Of a stretch of 8,742 bases of DNA, positions 1 to 6,296 are shown piece by piece. How positions within the stretch are numbered: the first letter of the stretch is position 1; each line of letters opens with the position of its first letter. The DNA comes from an uncultured Dermabacteraceae bacterium (GTDB taxonomy: Bacteria; Actinomycetota; Actinomycetes; Actinomycetales; Dermabacteraceae): assembly GCA_943913905.1 (NCBI GenBank), contig CALTZZ010000094.1, positions 1 to 8,742 on the forward strand. Direction: 5' to 3'. Under the pieces are notes generated by a model. It was not told the DNA's origin. It searched no databases and saw only the letters and a program-made list of their open reading frames with translations. A program made the translations under genes and the position numbers.

Positions 1-213
1 CGGTGTGGGCGTGGGGCCCTCCACACAGTTGAGGCAGCGGGCCAGAATGCGGGCCGACGTCGTCTTGCCACAACCGCGCGGGCCCGAGAACAGGTAGGCG
101 TGCCCTACCCTGCCAGATGACAGCGCTCGGCGCAGCGGTTCGGTGACGTGGTCCTGGCCGATCACTTCGGCGAAGGACTCCGGGCGGTATCGACGGTAAA
201 GAGCTGTAGCCAC
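1..213 (-). CDS. dnaX: DNA polymerase III subunit gamma/tau, N-terminal part (cut by window edge)
   Basis: Reading the minus strand from a GTG at 213 gives 71 residues that stay open to the window edge. The product is the ATPase motor subunit of the replicative clamp loader, which loads the beta sliding clamp during chromosome replication. The opening LYRRYRPESFAEVIGQDHV (residues 5-23) is the typical DnaX start, and a Walker A P-loop GPRGCGKT lies at residues 44-51. C60 and C63 are probably the first cysteines of the DnaX zinc module, whose remainder is off the window. The GTG start fits because family similarity begins within five residues of it. A TACCCT -10 ends six bases before the GTG, so the mRNA may be leaderless. 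The gene diverges from the ABC transporter operon. The identification is firm although only the N-terminus is visible. Confidence 0.95.
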   Translation of the reverse strand, partial: MATALYRRYRPESFAEVIGQDHVTEPLRRALSSGRVGHAYLFSGPRGCGKTTSARILARCLNCVEGPTPTP

Positions 214-219
214 CCCACC

Positions 220-225
220 AGGGTA
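220..225 (-). promoter_or_regulatory. Probable dnaX -10 element (leaderless start)
   Basis: On the minus strand TACCCT fits the actinobacterial -10 pattern TAnnnT. It is followed by six bases (GGTGGG) and then the GTG start, which puts the transcription start on or next to the start codon. I see no good -35 hexamer 16-18 bases upstream. That is common in actinobacteria, where the -35 is poorly conserved. The GGTGGG could instead be read as a purine-rich ribosome site, but it would directly abut the start. Confidence 0.5.
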
Positions 226-271
226 GTTCAGAGACGTGAGCGCACCATCCGGCTCGCCGCCTCGCAAGGCA

Positions 272-301
272 GATGACATCTGTCATCCAGAACCGATGAC
301 A
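272..301. promoter_or_regulatory. Inverted-repeat operator candidate with an extra half-site
   Basis: Positions 272-287 form a perfect inverted repeat: GATGACA (272-278), a TC centre, then TGTCATC (281-287). A third exact copy of GATGACA lies at 295-301, 23 bases from the first. The element sits in the divergent gap between dnaX and the ABC/two-component operon, about 65-95 bases before the ATPase start. Two-fold symmetric sites of this size suit dimeric NarL/LuxR-type regulators such as the one encoded at 3752-4393. I infer that this regulator binds here and controls its own operon. Binding is not shown by the sequence. Confidence 0.55.
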
Positions 302-366
302 CTTCACGCCGCACCTGCTGACACAGCCCACTACTGGCCAGGGCGCCACCGCGAAAAAGTAGAGGC

Positions 367-1374
367 ATGAACACAGCAACCGCCACGAAACCAGCATCAG
401 CCACCGCGAGCGCAGCACTCTCCGGCAGTTCCGTCCAGTCGGTCATTTCCGCGCGTGACCTGGTCCGGACATATAAGGGCAAGAAAAAGAAGAACGACTA
501 CACCGCCGTGCGCGGTATCAGCTTCGAGGTCCGCGAAGGCGAGGTGTTTGGCCTGCTCGGCACGAACGGCGCGGGAAAAACATCCACCCTCGAAGTACTT
601 GAGGGGCTCGCGGGTGCCACGAGCGGCACGGTGTCGGTGCTCGGGAAACACCCCATCAACGACCGCGCCCAGGTGCGCCAGCACACCGGGATCATGCTTC
701 AGTCCGGCGGCCTGCCGAGCCAGCTCACCGTCAAGGAAACGATCACGATGTGGCGCGGCACGTGTTCCTCTCCCCTGCCCCCAATGCAGGTGCTGGAAGC
801 CGTCGGCCTGGACCACCGCACCGACGTCAAGGTGGGTTCACTCTCCGGAGGTGAGCAGCGCCGGCTGGATCTGGCGTGTGCTCTCGTGGGCGATCCGTCG
901 ATCATCTACCTGGACGAGCCAACCACCGGACTGGATCCGGAGTCGCGGCGCAACGTGTGGGGTCTGCTTTCTGACCTCAAGAAACGCGGCGTCACGATGA
1001 TTCTCACCACCCACTACCTCGAAGAAGCCGAAGTGCTGTGCGACCGTATCGCGATCATGCACGAGGGGCAGATCGCGCTCGAAGGCACGCTCGGGGAGCT
1101 GGTGGGAACCGCGAGCGCAGAGATCTCCTTCCGGTGGCCGGAGCACTCCGGAGCGGACGAGGCACGAGTTCCCCAGCTTCCGTCGATCCCGGGCGCGCAC
1201 GTTTCCACGGCCGACGGCGTCGCACGTATTTCAACCGATCACCTGCAGGCCAGCACGCTCACCGTCTTGCAGTGGGCGGAGTCGAACGGGATCACGCTCG
1301 AGGATTTCGCGGCGCATCCCGCGACGCTCGAAGACGTGTTCCTGCGGGTGGCCGGGCACGACCCGAGCCTCTGA
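367..1374 (+). CDS. ABC transporter ATP-binding protein (drug/peptide efflux type)
   Basis: This 335-residue cytoplasmic ATPase powers an ABC exporter with the permease encoded next. The nucleotide-binding motifs are all present and in order: Walker A GTNGAGKT (65-72), Q-loop Q112, signature LSGGEQRRLDLA (159-170), Walker B IIYLDEPT with D183 and E184, D-loop GLD (188-190) and switch H216. The C-terminal domain ends in LEDVFLRVAG (321-330), as in DrrA/CcmA-like drug-efflux ATPases. A disordered, alanine- and threonine-rich stretch of about 27 residues precedes the domain, followed by a basic GKKKKN patch (38-43). The ATG at 367 is the only nearby in-frame start. Its purine stretch AGAGG ends one base before the ATG, too close for a normal ribosome site. 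The gene is first in the ABC, permease, kinase and regulator unit. The substrate is unknown; antimicrobial peptides or lipophilic drugs are the usual cargo of this layout. Confidence 0.93.
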   Translation: MNTATATKPASATASAALSGSSVQSVISARDLVRTYKGKKKKNDYTAVRGISFEVREGEVFGLLGTNGAGKTSTLEVLEGLAGATSGTVSVLGKHPINDRAQVRQHTGIMLQSGGLPSQLTVKETITMWRGTCSSPLPPMQVLEAVGLDHRTDVKVGSLSGGEQRRLDLACALVGDPSIIYLDEPTTGLDPESRRNVWGLLSDLKKRGVTMILTTHYLEEAEVLCDRIAIMHEGQIALEGTLGELVGTASAEISFRWPEHSGADEARVPQLPSIPGAHVSTADGVARISTDHLQASTLTVLQWAESNGITLEDFAAHPATLEDVFLRVAGHDPSL

Positions 1375-1460
1375 ATCACGCGCGGGAAAAGTTCGCTGGT
1401 CGTTGGATATTGCCCGCCGTCGGACCTCGCCTGCCGCTGAGCTTCTCCGGCATGTGGTCC

Positions 1461-1540
1461 CCTCCCAATCATTGAACCGCCCCACTTTCCACTTCGCACA
1501 GCTCTTTCACTTCACGCTGTCCTTTCACTCCGCACCGTTT
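1461..1540 (+). other. C-rich, G-poor leader between ATPase and permease genes
   Basis: The 181-base gap between the ATPase stop and the permease ATG is unusually long for an operon. Its last part is pyrimidine-rich: in 1461-1540 I count 35 C and 8 G. It contains three related copies spaced 18-19 bases apart, CTTTCCACTTCGCA (1485), CTTTCACTTCACG (1504) and CTTTCACTCCGCA (1522). C-over-G bubbles like this are typical Rho-utilisation sequence, so premature Rho termination between the two genes is possible. An alternative reading is an unstructured translation leader. A TTG at 1403 opens the permease frame earlier, but it has no ribosome site and its extension is not membrane-like. Confidence 0.4.
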
Positions 1541-1555
1541 CCAAGGAGACTCACC

Positions 1556-2410
1556 ATGACCACCGCAACCGCCACCCAGATCCCCACTCGTTCGAGTGCA
1601 CCGTCGAAACCCACGAAGCCGTCGACCCCCGTGGGCCGCTGGCTCGCCCTCTCCAAGGCTGAGGGCCTCCAATTCGTTCGCAACCGTCTGCTCATGTTCC
1701 TCGCGCTCGTGTTCCCGGTGGGGATGCCGATCGCCATGTACTTGGTGTTCCGCGATTCCAGCACCACAGGGTTCGCGGAGGCCACCGCGATGGAAATGTT
1801 CTTCATTTTCGCGATGCTGTTCGTCGAGTTCTATGCCGTGCTTTCGATGGCCACCACACGCCGCGACGAGAAAGTGCTCAAGCGCCTCCGCACGGGAGAA
1901 CTGCGCGACGGCGAGATCCTGGCCGCGATTTCTACTCCTGCGGCTGTCCTCACGGTGCTATTGACCGCGGTATTCGCCGTGCTCTTGCTGGTACTCGGCT
2001 CGCCCATGCCCGTGAACATTCTCCCGGTGCTCGTGGCGCTCGTGCTCGGCATCGCGATCTCGGCGGCCTTCGCGTTCCTCACCACCATCATCACGCAGAA
2101 TGCCGAAGCAGCGCAGATGACCTCGATGCCCGTCATGGTTCTGGCGCTCATGTCGCAGGGCTCGATCCGCGACGTACTTCCCGAGAATGTGGCTGACGTT
2201 CTGGACCGCACCCCGTTCGCCCTCATGAGCGACCTTTCCCAACTGGGCTGGACCGGGACCACAACTCAACGAGTGTCGGCAGGTGAAAGCACACTCGATG
2301 CTGGCGGCGTGCTGAGCGAGACCCTGCCGCTCATGGGGATCCTCGCCGTGTGGACCATTGTTCTGGTGTGGGCTGCCGCGAAATACATGAAGTGGGAAAC
2401 CAACCGCTGA
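1556..2410 (+). CDS. ABC-2 type transporter permease
   Basis: This 284-residue integral membrane protein forms the membrane channel for the ATPase encoded upstream. About six hydrophobic segments are visible, near residues 45-65, 80-100, 124-148, 153-178, 188-203 and 258-276. Between the second and third lies the charged cytoplasmic motif RRDEKVLKRLRTGELRDGEI (102-121), typical of ABC-2 permeases, where it contacts the ATPase. The first 27 residues are hydrophilic and rich in serine, threonine and proline. The start is the ATG at 1556, because AAGGAG (1543-1548) lies seven bases before it and the ATPase protein opens in a very similar way (MNTATATK against MTTATATQ). The longer frame from TTG 1403 adds 51 residues of unlikely composition. 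The gene precedes the sensor kinase by 61 bases. The substrate cannot be told. Confidence 0.9.
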   Translation: MTTATATQIPTRSSAPSKPTKPSTPVGRWLALSKAEGLQFVRNRLLMFLALVFPVGMPIAMYLVFRDSSTTGFAEATAMEMFFIFAMLFVEFYAVLSMATTRRDEKVLKRLRTGELRDGEILAAISTPAAVLTVLLTAVFAVLLLVLGSPMPVNILPVLVALVLGIAISAAFAFLTTIITQNAEAAQMTSMPVMVLALMSQGSIRDVLPENVADVLDRTPFALMSDLSQLGWTGTTTQRVSAGESTLDAGGVLSETLPLMGILAVWTIVLVWAAAKYMKWETNR

Positions 2411-2471
2411 ACCGCCACTCGTGGCAGCACATAGGATTGAACGGCCCACACGCCGTTGCGAAAGGAGCCGC

Positions 2472-3755
2472 ATGAGTTCCCCCGAAGCGTCGCCTCCTCG
2501 TTCGCAGGGGATCCTCGCTAGCTTCACGCGGCCGATGGACACATGGAATGCCTTGGGCGGCATGGAGAAGTACGTGCTGTATGCGCGCTGGTCGATTATC
2601 AGCGCGGTTCACCTGCTCGCCGCGGTATGGACCGTGACTATATTCTTCAACTCACTAAGTGAAGAATCGACCCCGTACCACGTATGGGCAATGGTTGCGA
2701 TCAGCGTGTTCGGTGTACAGGCTTCCGTCTCATCGATCGCTGTTGATAGACATCCAGACTTGAACTTACGCGAACGCAAGCCACACGCGCACATTTTCCT
2801 CTGGAGCCTCGCGGGCAACGCAGTCATGTGGGCTGGGTCCCTCGTAGTACTGACCGTCTCAAGTACCGACGTCATCCAAATGTTGTGCACGCTAGAGGCT
2901 TGGTTCTCCGCGTTAATCGTGGGGCTTATGCACGCACCGTGGCTGCGCTACCGTTGGGGCCTCATGGTCGCCATATCGGCAATCACGGCTCTCGTGACGG
3001 CCCCAATGATGGGCACAGCTGTGTGGCTGTGGCTCATGCTGCCACCATTCTTTCTGGGCACCACACAGATCGTTCTATGGACCGTGCGACTCTTCCGTGA
3101 AGCAGACCGCGCCCGCCAGCTGGAGGCAGACCTCGCGCTCAGCGAGGAACGGCTGCGCATCGCCCAAGAACTGCACGACACGATGGGCCAGCACCTGGCG
3201 GCGATGAGCCTCAAATCGCAGGTGGCGCTCGCGCTGGCGCAACGCGGCGATCCGCGCCTTGAGCACGAACTCCTAGAGCTGCAGAAGCTCACCCAAGTCT
3301 CGTCTTCCGACATGCGCGAGGTGGTGCGGGGATTTCGCGACATCAACCTGGCCACGGAAATTGCTGGGGCGCGCTCGCTGCTCATGAACGCCGGGATCAC
3401 CGTCACCGTGCACGGGACCTCGCTCGATGTGCCCGAGGACCAACGCAGTATCGCTGCGTGGTTCGTGCGCGAGTGCGCCACGAATATTGTGCGGCACTCA
3501 TCGGCCACAACCGCGACCCTCACACTCACGGACCACAACGTGGACTTCGTGAATGACGGAGCCACGAACCCCATGGGGCCCACGTCGGGACTCGGGGCGC
3601 TCCGTCGCCGCGCAGAACGCGCGGGAGCCACGATCGCCACCACCCACACCGAACCAGAATTCCGCGCAACGCTCCGTCTCGCGCACCCTGATAAGACCGT
3701 ATCCGTCGGCCCCACCTCTCACTCCCCCTCGACCCCCGCGAAGGACGCCCCATGA
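2472..3755 (+). CDS. DesK-type sensor histidine kinase
   Basis: This 427-residue membrane sensor kinase is partner to the regulator that overlaps it. About six hydrophobic segments lie between residues 36 and 206 with no obvious extracellular domain, so it may sense within the membrane, as DesK-like kinases do. The dimerisation/phosphoacceptor box RIAQELHDTMGQHLAAM (229-245) holds H235 and the HDxxxQ signature (H235, D236, Q240), where the glutamine supports phosphatase activity. The HATPase_c domain follows with the N-box ECATNIVRHS (334-343, N338), the FVNDGA box (359-364) and the SGLGALRRR box (372-380). The ATG at 2472 is chosen because AAAGGAG (2461-2467) sits four bases before it; an upstream in-frame GTG at 2421 lacks a site. 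The membrane half uses more A/T-ending and rare codons than the catalytic half. The gene ends in an ATGA overlap with the regulator. Confidence 0.92.
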   Translation: MSSPEASPPRSQGILASFTRPMDTWNALGGMEKYVLYARWSIISAVHLLAAVWTVTIFFNSLSEESTPYHVWAMVAISVFGVQASVSSIAVDRHPDLNLRERKPHAHIFLWSLAGNAVMWAGSLVVLTVSSTDVIQMLCTLEAWFSALIVGLMHAPWLRYRWGLMVAISAITALVTAPMMGTAVWLWLMLPPFFLGTTQIVLWTVRLFREADRARQLEADLALSEERLRIAQELHDTMGQHLAAMSLKSQVALALAQRGDPRLEHELLELQKLTQVSSSDMREVVRGFRDINLATEIAGARSLLMNAGITVTVHGTSLDVPEDQRSIAAWFVRECATNIVRHSSATTATLTLTDHNVDFVNDGATNPMGPTSGLGALRRRAERAGATIATTHTEPEFRATLRLAHPDKTVSVGPTSHSPSTPAKDAP

Positions 3756-4393
3756 TCCGCATTGCTGTCACCGACGACGAATCCCTCGTGGCGTCGTCCC
3801 TCGCGACCCTGCTGTCGCTCGAGGAAGACCTAACCGTGGTGGCGGTTCTGCGTTCCGGCGAAGAACTCGTGGAATGGTGGGAACACGGAGGAACGCCTCC
3901 CACGGAAGGGGCCGACGCCGGCTCTCCGGCAGACGTGCTGGTCTGCGACCTTCAACTGGGAGGGATCGACGGCGTCGAAACAGTCACACGCGTGCGAGAG
4001 CACGCGCCGAACCTGCCCGCACTCATTGTGACTAGCCACGCGCGCCCCGCCTCGCTCAAGCGTGCACTCGCCTCCGGAATCCAGGGGTTCCTACCGAAAA
4101 CATCGAGCGCGGCAGAATTCGCGACCGCGATCCGCACCGTGCACGCGGGCAGGCGCTACCTGGATCCGGAGACGGCAGCGCTCGCAATCTCCACCGGTGA
4201 TTCTCCATTGACGGAACGCGAAGCGGAACTGCTGGCGCTCGCGGGCCGCGGGATTTCGGTAGACGAGATCGCGGCGGAAGCCCACCTGGCACCAGGCACC
4301 TGCCGGAACTACTTGTCGAACGCAATGGCGAAGGTGGGGGCCGCGAACCGGTTCGAGGCCTTCACCGTGGCTCGCGAGCGCGGTTGGGTGTGA
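3752..4393 (+). CDS. NarL/DesR-type response regulator
   Basis: This 213-residue transcription factor is phosphorylated by the kinase encoded just upstream. The receiver domain occupies about residues 1-130. Its acidic pocket is D8/D9, the phosphoacceptor is D66 in VCDLQLGGIDG, and the switch residues are T94 and K116. A glycine/alanine-rich insertion (about 45-60) lengthens the loop before D66. The C-terminal LuxR-type helix-turn-helix runs from LTEREAELL (153) through APGTCRNYLSNAMAKVGAANR (180-200), very like DesR. Its ATG lies inside the kinase stop (ATGA), with AAGGA at 3741-3745 as ribosome site, so the two are probably translationally coupled. The palindrome at 272-287 upstream of the operon is its most likely target, by inference from size and position. 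Confidence 0.92.
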   Translation: MIRIAVTDDESLVASSLATLLSLEEDLTVVAVLRSGEELVEWWEHGGTPPTEGADAGSPADVLVCDLQLGGIDGVETVTRVREHAPNLPALIVTSHARPASLKRALASGIQGFLPKTSSAAEFATAIRTVHAGRRYLDPETAALAISTGDSPLTEREAELLALAGRGISVDEIAAEAHLAPGTCRNYLSNAMAKVGAANRFEAFTVARERGWV

Positions 4394-4403
4394 CGCCCGA
4401 GCC

Positions 4404-4409
4404 TAAGAT
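4404..4409 (+). promoter_or_regulatory. Probable -10 element for the DUF421 gene (leaderless start)
   Basis: TAAGAT matches TAnnnT and is followed by six bases (GAAGGC) and then the ATG at 4416, the geometry expected for a leaderless actinobacterial mRNA. The AAGG before the ATG is only one base away, too close to act as a normal ribosome site, which favours the leaderless reading. No convincing -35 is visible. The element would start a new transcript just after the regulator stop at 4393 and separate the DUF421 pair from the efflux operon. Confidence 0.5.
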
Positions 4410-4415
4410 GAAGGC

Positions 4416-5093
4416 ATGACTCCTCCCGACGGCTGGCCCTCTGCCCTCGTGGCGCATCTCGGTATTGAGCTGTGGCGCATCCCCGTGGTGATCATCGCTG
4501 CCGTGGTGATCTACCTGGTGTTTTATCTGCTGATTCACGTGTTTGGTCCGCGGATCCTCACGGGGGCGTCGAGCTTCGATGCGGCTGTGATCATCATGCT
4601 TGGCGCCGTGGCGGGGCGTGTGATCATCGGGCATCCGCCCACTCTCGCGGCCGGGGTGATCGGGCTCGTGACGCTCGTGCTGCTCGAGGTGGTGTTTGGG
4701 TCGCTCAATTCGTCGCTCTTGAAGGCCACGCGAATGCGCGCGCTCTCCCGAGGATTGGTCAAGTCTCCGATTGTGGTGTTCGCGCATGGGAAGCGGATTG
4801 AGCATTATGCGCGTCGGGCGCGTGTTTCTCGCGCAGACCTGGGGTATGCATTCCGGCGGGCAGGTGCGGCATCGCCCGCGGATGTCCAGTGCGCGATTAT
4901 GGAGCCGAACGGCCAGATCAGCGTAATCCGCTCGGGTAGCCCGATGGATCCGCTCATTCTGGCGGGAGTACAGGGAGCGGAATATGTGCTCGCACCTCAG
5001 CCACGCGGACCTGAACGCGCATCAGAGCCGAGCGTGGACAGTGTTTCCGAAGCACGCACCAGCCCCGGTGCCTCACGAGCGGGGCACGCATGA
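4416..5093 (+). CDS. DUF421/YetF-like membrane protein
   Basis: This 225-residue protein has three predicted transmembrane helices (about residues 20-43, 55-71 and 76-95) followed by a soluble C-terminal domain. The pattern matches the DUF421 (YetF/YdfR-like) family: an N-terminal helical bundle, then a small alpha/beta domain with RRARVSRADLGYAFRRAG (133-150) and the family-typical EPNGQISVI (163-171). The last 30 or so residues are polar and probably disordered. The precise function of the family is not established; some members are linked to stress or spore physiology. The gene begins 22 bases after the regulator stop, apparently on its own promoter, and overlaps the phosphotransferase by ATGA. 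Family assignment is good and function is unknown. Confidence 0.85.
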   Translation: MTPPDGWPSALVAHLGIELWRIPVVIIAAVVIYLVFYLLIHVFGPRILTGASSFDAAVIIMLGAVAGRVIIGHPPTLAAGVIGLVTLVLLEVVFGSLNSSLLKATRMRALSRGLVKSPIVVFAHGKRIEHYARRARVSRADLGYAFRRAGAASPADVQCAIMEPNGQISVIRSGSPMDPLILAGVQGAEYVLAPQPRGPERASEPSVDSVSEARTSPGASRAGHA

Positions 5094-6178
5094 CAGACCA
5101 CAATCAAGCGCACGGCACGTCATCCTCGGCGCTCGGTGCACGGATCGTCGAGGCGTGGCACAACGGCGCCCTTCTTGGCACGGAGGCCGACGCCATCTGC
5201 GCTCCCGCCGTGACCGCGACGGCAACAGTGGAGGGAACGGGCGAATCCTTCGAGGCCTGGTCCCTGCGGCCACGGACCAATGCTGATCCCGTGGCGATCG
5301 TCCGTGTGCCGTGGCGCGCCAGCCACGAGACGGCGCAGCCCATCGGTCACGATGTTCCAGCACTTGCGCTCGCTCCCGAGGGCCTCGCCCCGAAGCCGCT
5401 TCGCTGCGTGACGGTCGCGAGCGAGAGCCTGATCGGGGTACCATACATTGCTTCCACATACGTGCCGGGTCGCATTGTTCCCCCGGGCGAGTGGACCTCC
5501 GAGCACCTCGCGTCCTATGCCCGTTCCCTCGCGCACCTGCACAGCGTGAGTGCTCCCGGCCGTGGCGCCCTCACGCCCGGCGCTACCCCGTTTGGTGGGC
5601 TGTGCCCCGGCAGCATGTCGATCGTGGGGGAAGCAACGGGAGCATTCGAATGGTGGGAGGCGGAGCATCCGTCGGCCCCCGCCGACCCAGACAACGCCGC
5701 GCTGATCGCTCAGGCGCTTCGCGTCTGCGAGCGGGCGGAGTCAGAGTTCGAGACTCTTGCGGACTATGTGCTCGCGCATGGCGATGCGTGCGCAACGAAC
5801 GTGGTTTTTGACGACGCCGACGGGCAGCAGCCAGAGGCGCGTTTCATCGATTTCGAGTGGGCGCAGGCCGACGACCGCGCTCGTGACCTCGCGATCATCG
5901 GTGGCCGCGTGGCGGCGGGCCCCTGGTACGTGCCGCTTGATGAGGCGGCGCACGAGGAGTTGTTGCAGCAGTATGTGACAGCGGCGAATGCTTACGACCC
6001 GCATGCGATCACGAATGTGGATTCGCTCCGGATTCGCCGCAACGCGTGGACGGCGTACGAGCGGACGGCGATGCTGCTTCACGTGTACCGGAGGGCGGGC
6101 GAAGGAAACGCTCTGCATCGAGAGGTTCTGCCGCTGCTGCGGTCACGCTTGGCGGCATGGCTCGACACTCAGGCCTAA
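5090..6178 (+). CDS. APH-fold phosphotransferase
   Basis: This is a 362-residue soluble kinase-like protein. The catalytic core is clear: VLAHGDACATNVVF (227-240) carries the HGDxxxxN catalytic loop (D232 as base, N237 for metal), and FIDFEWAQADDRARDLA (252-268) carries the metal-binding D254 in DFE in place of the protein-kinase DFG. The N-lobe strand PVAIVRVPWR (67-76) resembles the APH-family ATP-binding strand, with arginine where protein kinases have lysine. Family members phosphorylate aminoglycosides, choline, homoserine, fructosamines or sugars, and I cannot choose among them from motifs. Nothing ties it specifically to drug resistance. It starts in the stop codon of the DUF421 gene (ATGA) with the purine-rich GAGCGGGG shortly upstream, so the pair is likely co-translated. 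Its last six codons and stop lie inside the first unit of a tandem repeat. Confidence 0.85.
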   Translation: MTDHNQAHGTSSSALGARIVEAWHNGALLGTEADAICAPAVTATATVEGTGESFEAWSLRPRTNADPVAIVRVPWRASHETAQPIGHDVPALALAPEGLAPKPLRCVTVASESLIGVPYIASTYVPGRIVPPGEWTSEHLASYARSLAHLHSVSAPGRGALTPGATPFGGLCPGSMSIVGEATGAFEWWEAEHPSAPADPDNAALIAQALRVCERAESEFETLADYVLAHGDACATNVVFDDADGQQPEARFIDFEWAQADDRARDLAIIGGRVAAGPWYVPLDEAAHEELLQQYVTAANAYDPHAITNVDSLRIRRNAWTAYERTAMLLHVYRRAGEGNALHREVLPLLRSRLAAWLDTQA

Positions 6179-6292
6179 GAAACTTCGGCGCTCGGAGCTA
6201 AAAGACCTCGACGCTCAGCCCCAAAAAGACTTTGGCGCTCGGGCCCACAAGGAGCTCAGGACTCAGACCTAAAAAAACTCGGATCTGATGAG
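6159..6292. repeat. Decayed tandem array of a 23-24-bp unit
   Basis: Successive units begin near 6159, 6182, 6205, 6229, 6253 and 6277. Each reads roughly A-C-C/T-T-C-G-G-C-G-C-T-C-A/G-G-G/C-C-C-T/C followed by an A-run. The anchor CTC recurs at 6168, 6191, 6214, 6238 and 6262, giving steps of 23, 23, 24 and 24; the sixth unit is badly eroded. The first unit covers the last codons and TAA of the phosphotransferase. Because steps of 23 and 24 mix, no reading frame is preserved across the array, so it is unlikely to be coding. On the minus strand each unit shows a T-run. No mobile-element gene is associated. Confidence 0.7.
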
Positions 6293-6296
6293 CCAG

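Noticed and set aside
1403..1555. Longer permease frame from TTG 1403
   Set aside because: It adds 51 residues rich in H, F, R and S with no ribosome site; AAGGAG seven bases before ATG 1556 and the permease-like N-terminus fix the start there.
2421..2471. Longer histidine kinase frame from GTG 2421
   Set aside because: No ribosome site, basic low-quality extension; AAAGGAG precedes ATG 2472.
5090..6178. Aminoglycoside-resistance gene
   Set aside because: Only generic APH-fold motifs are visible; the family covers many substrates and no resistance-specific sequence or mobile context is seen.
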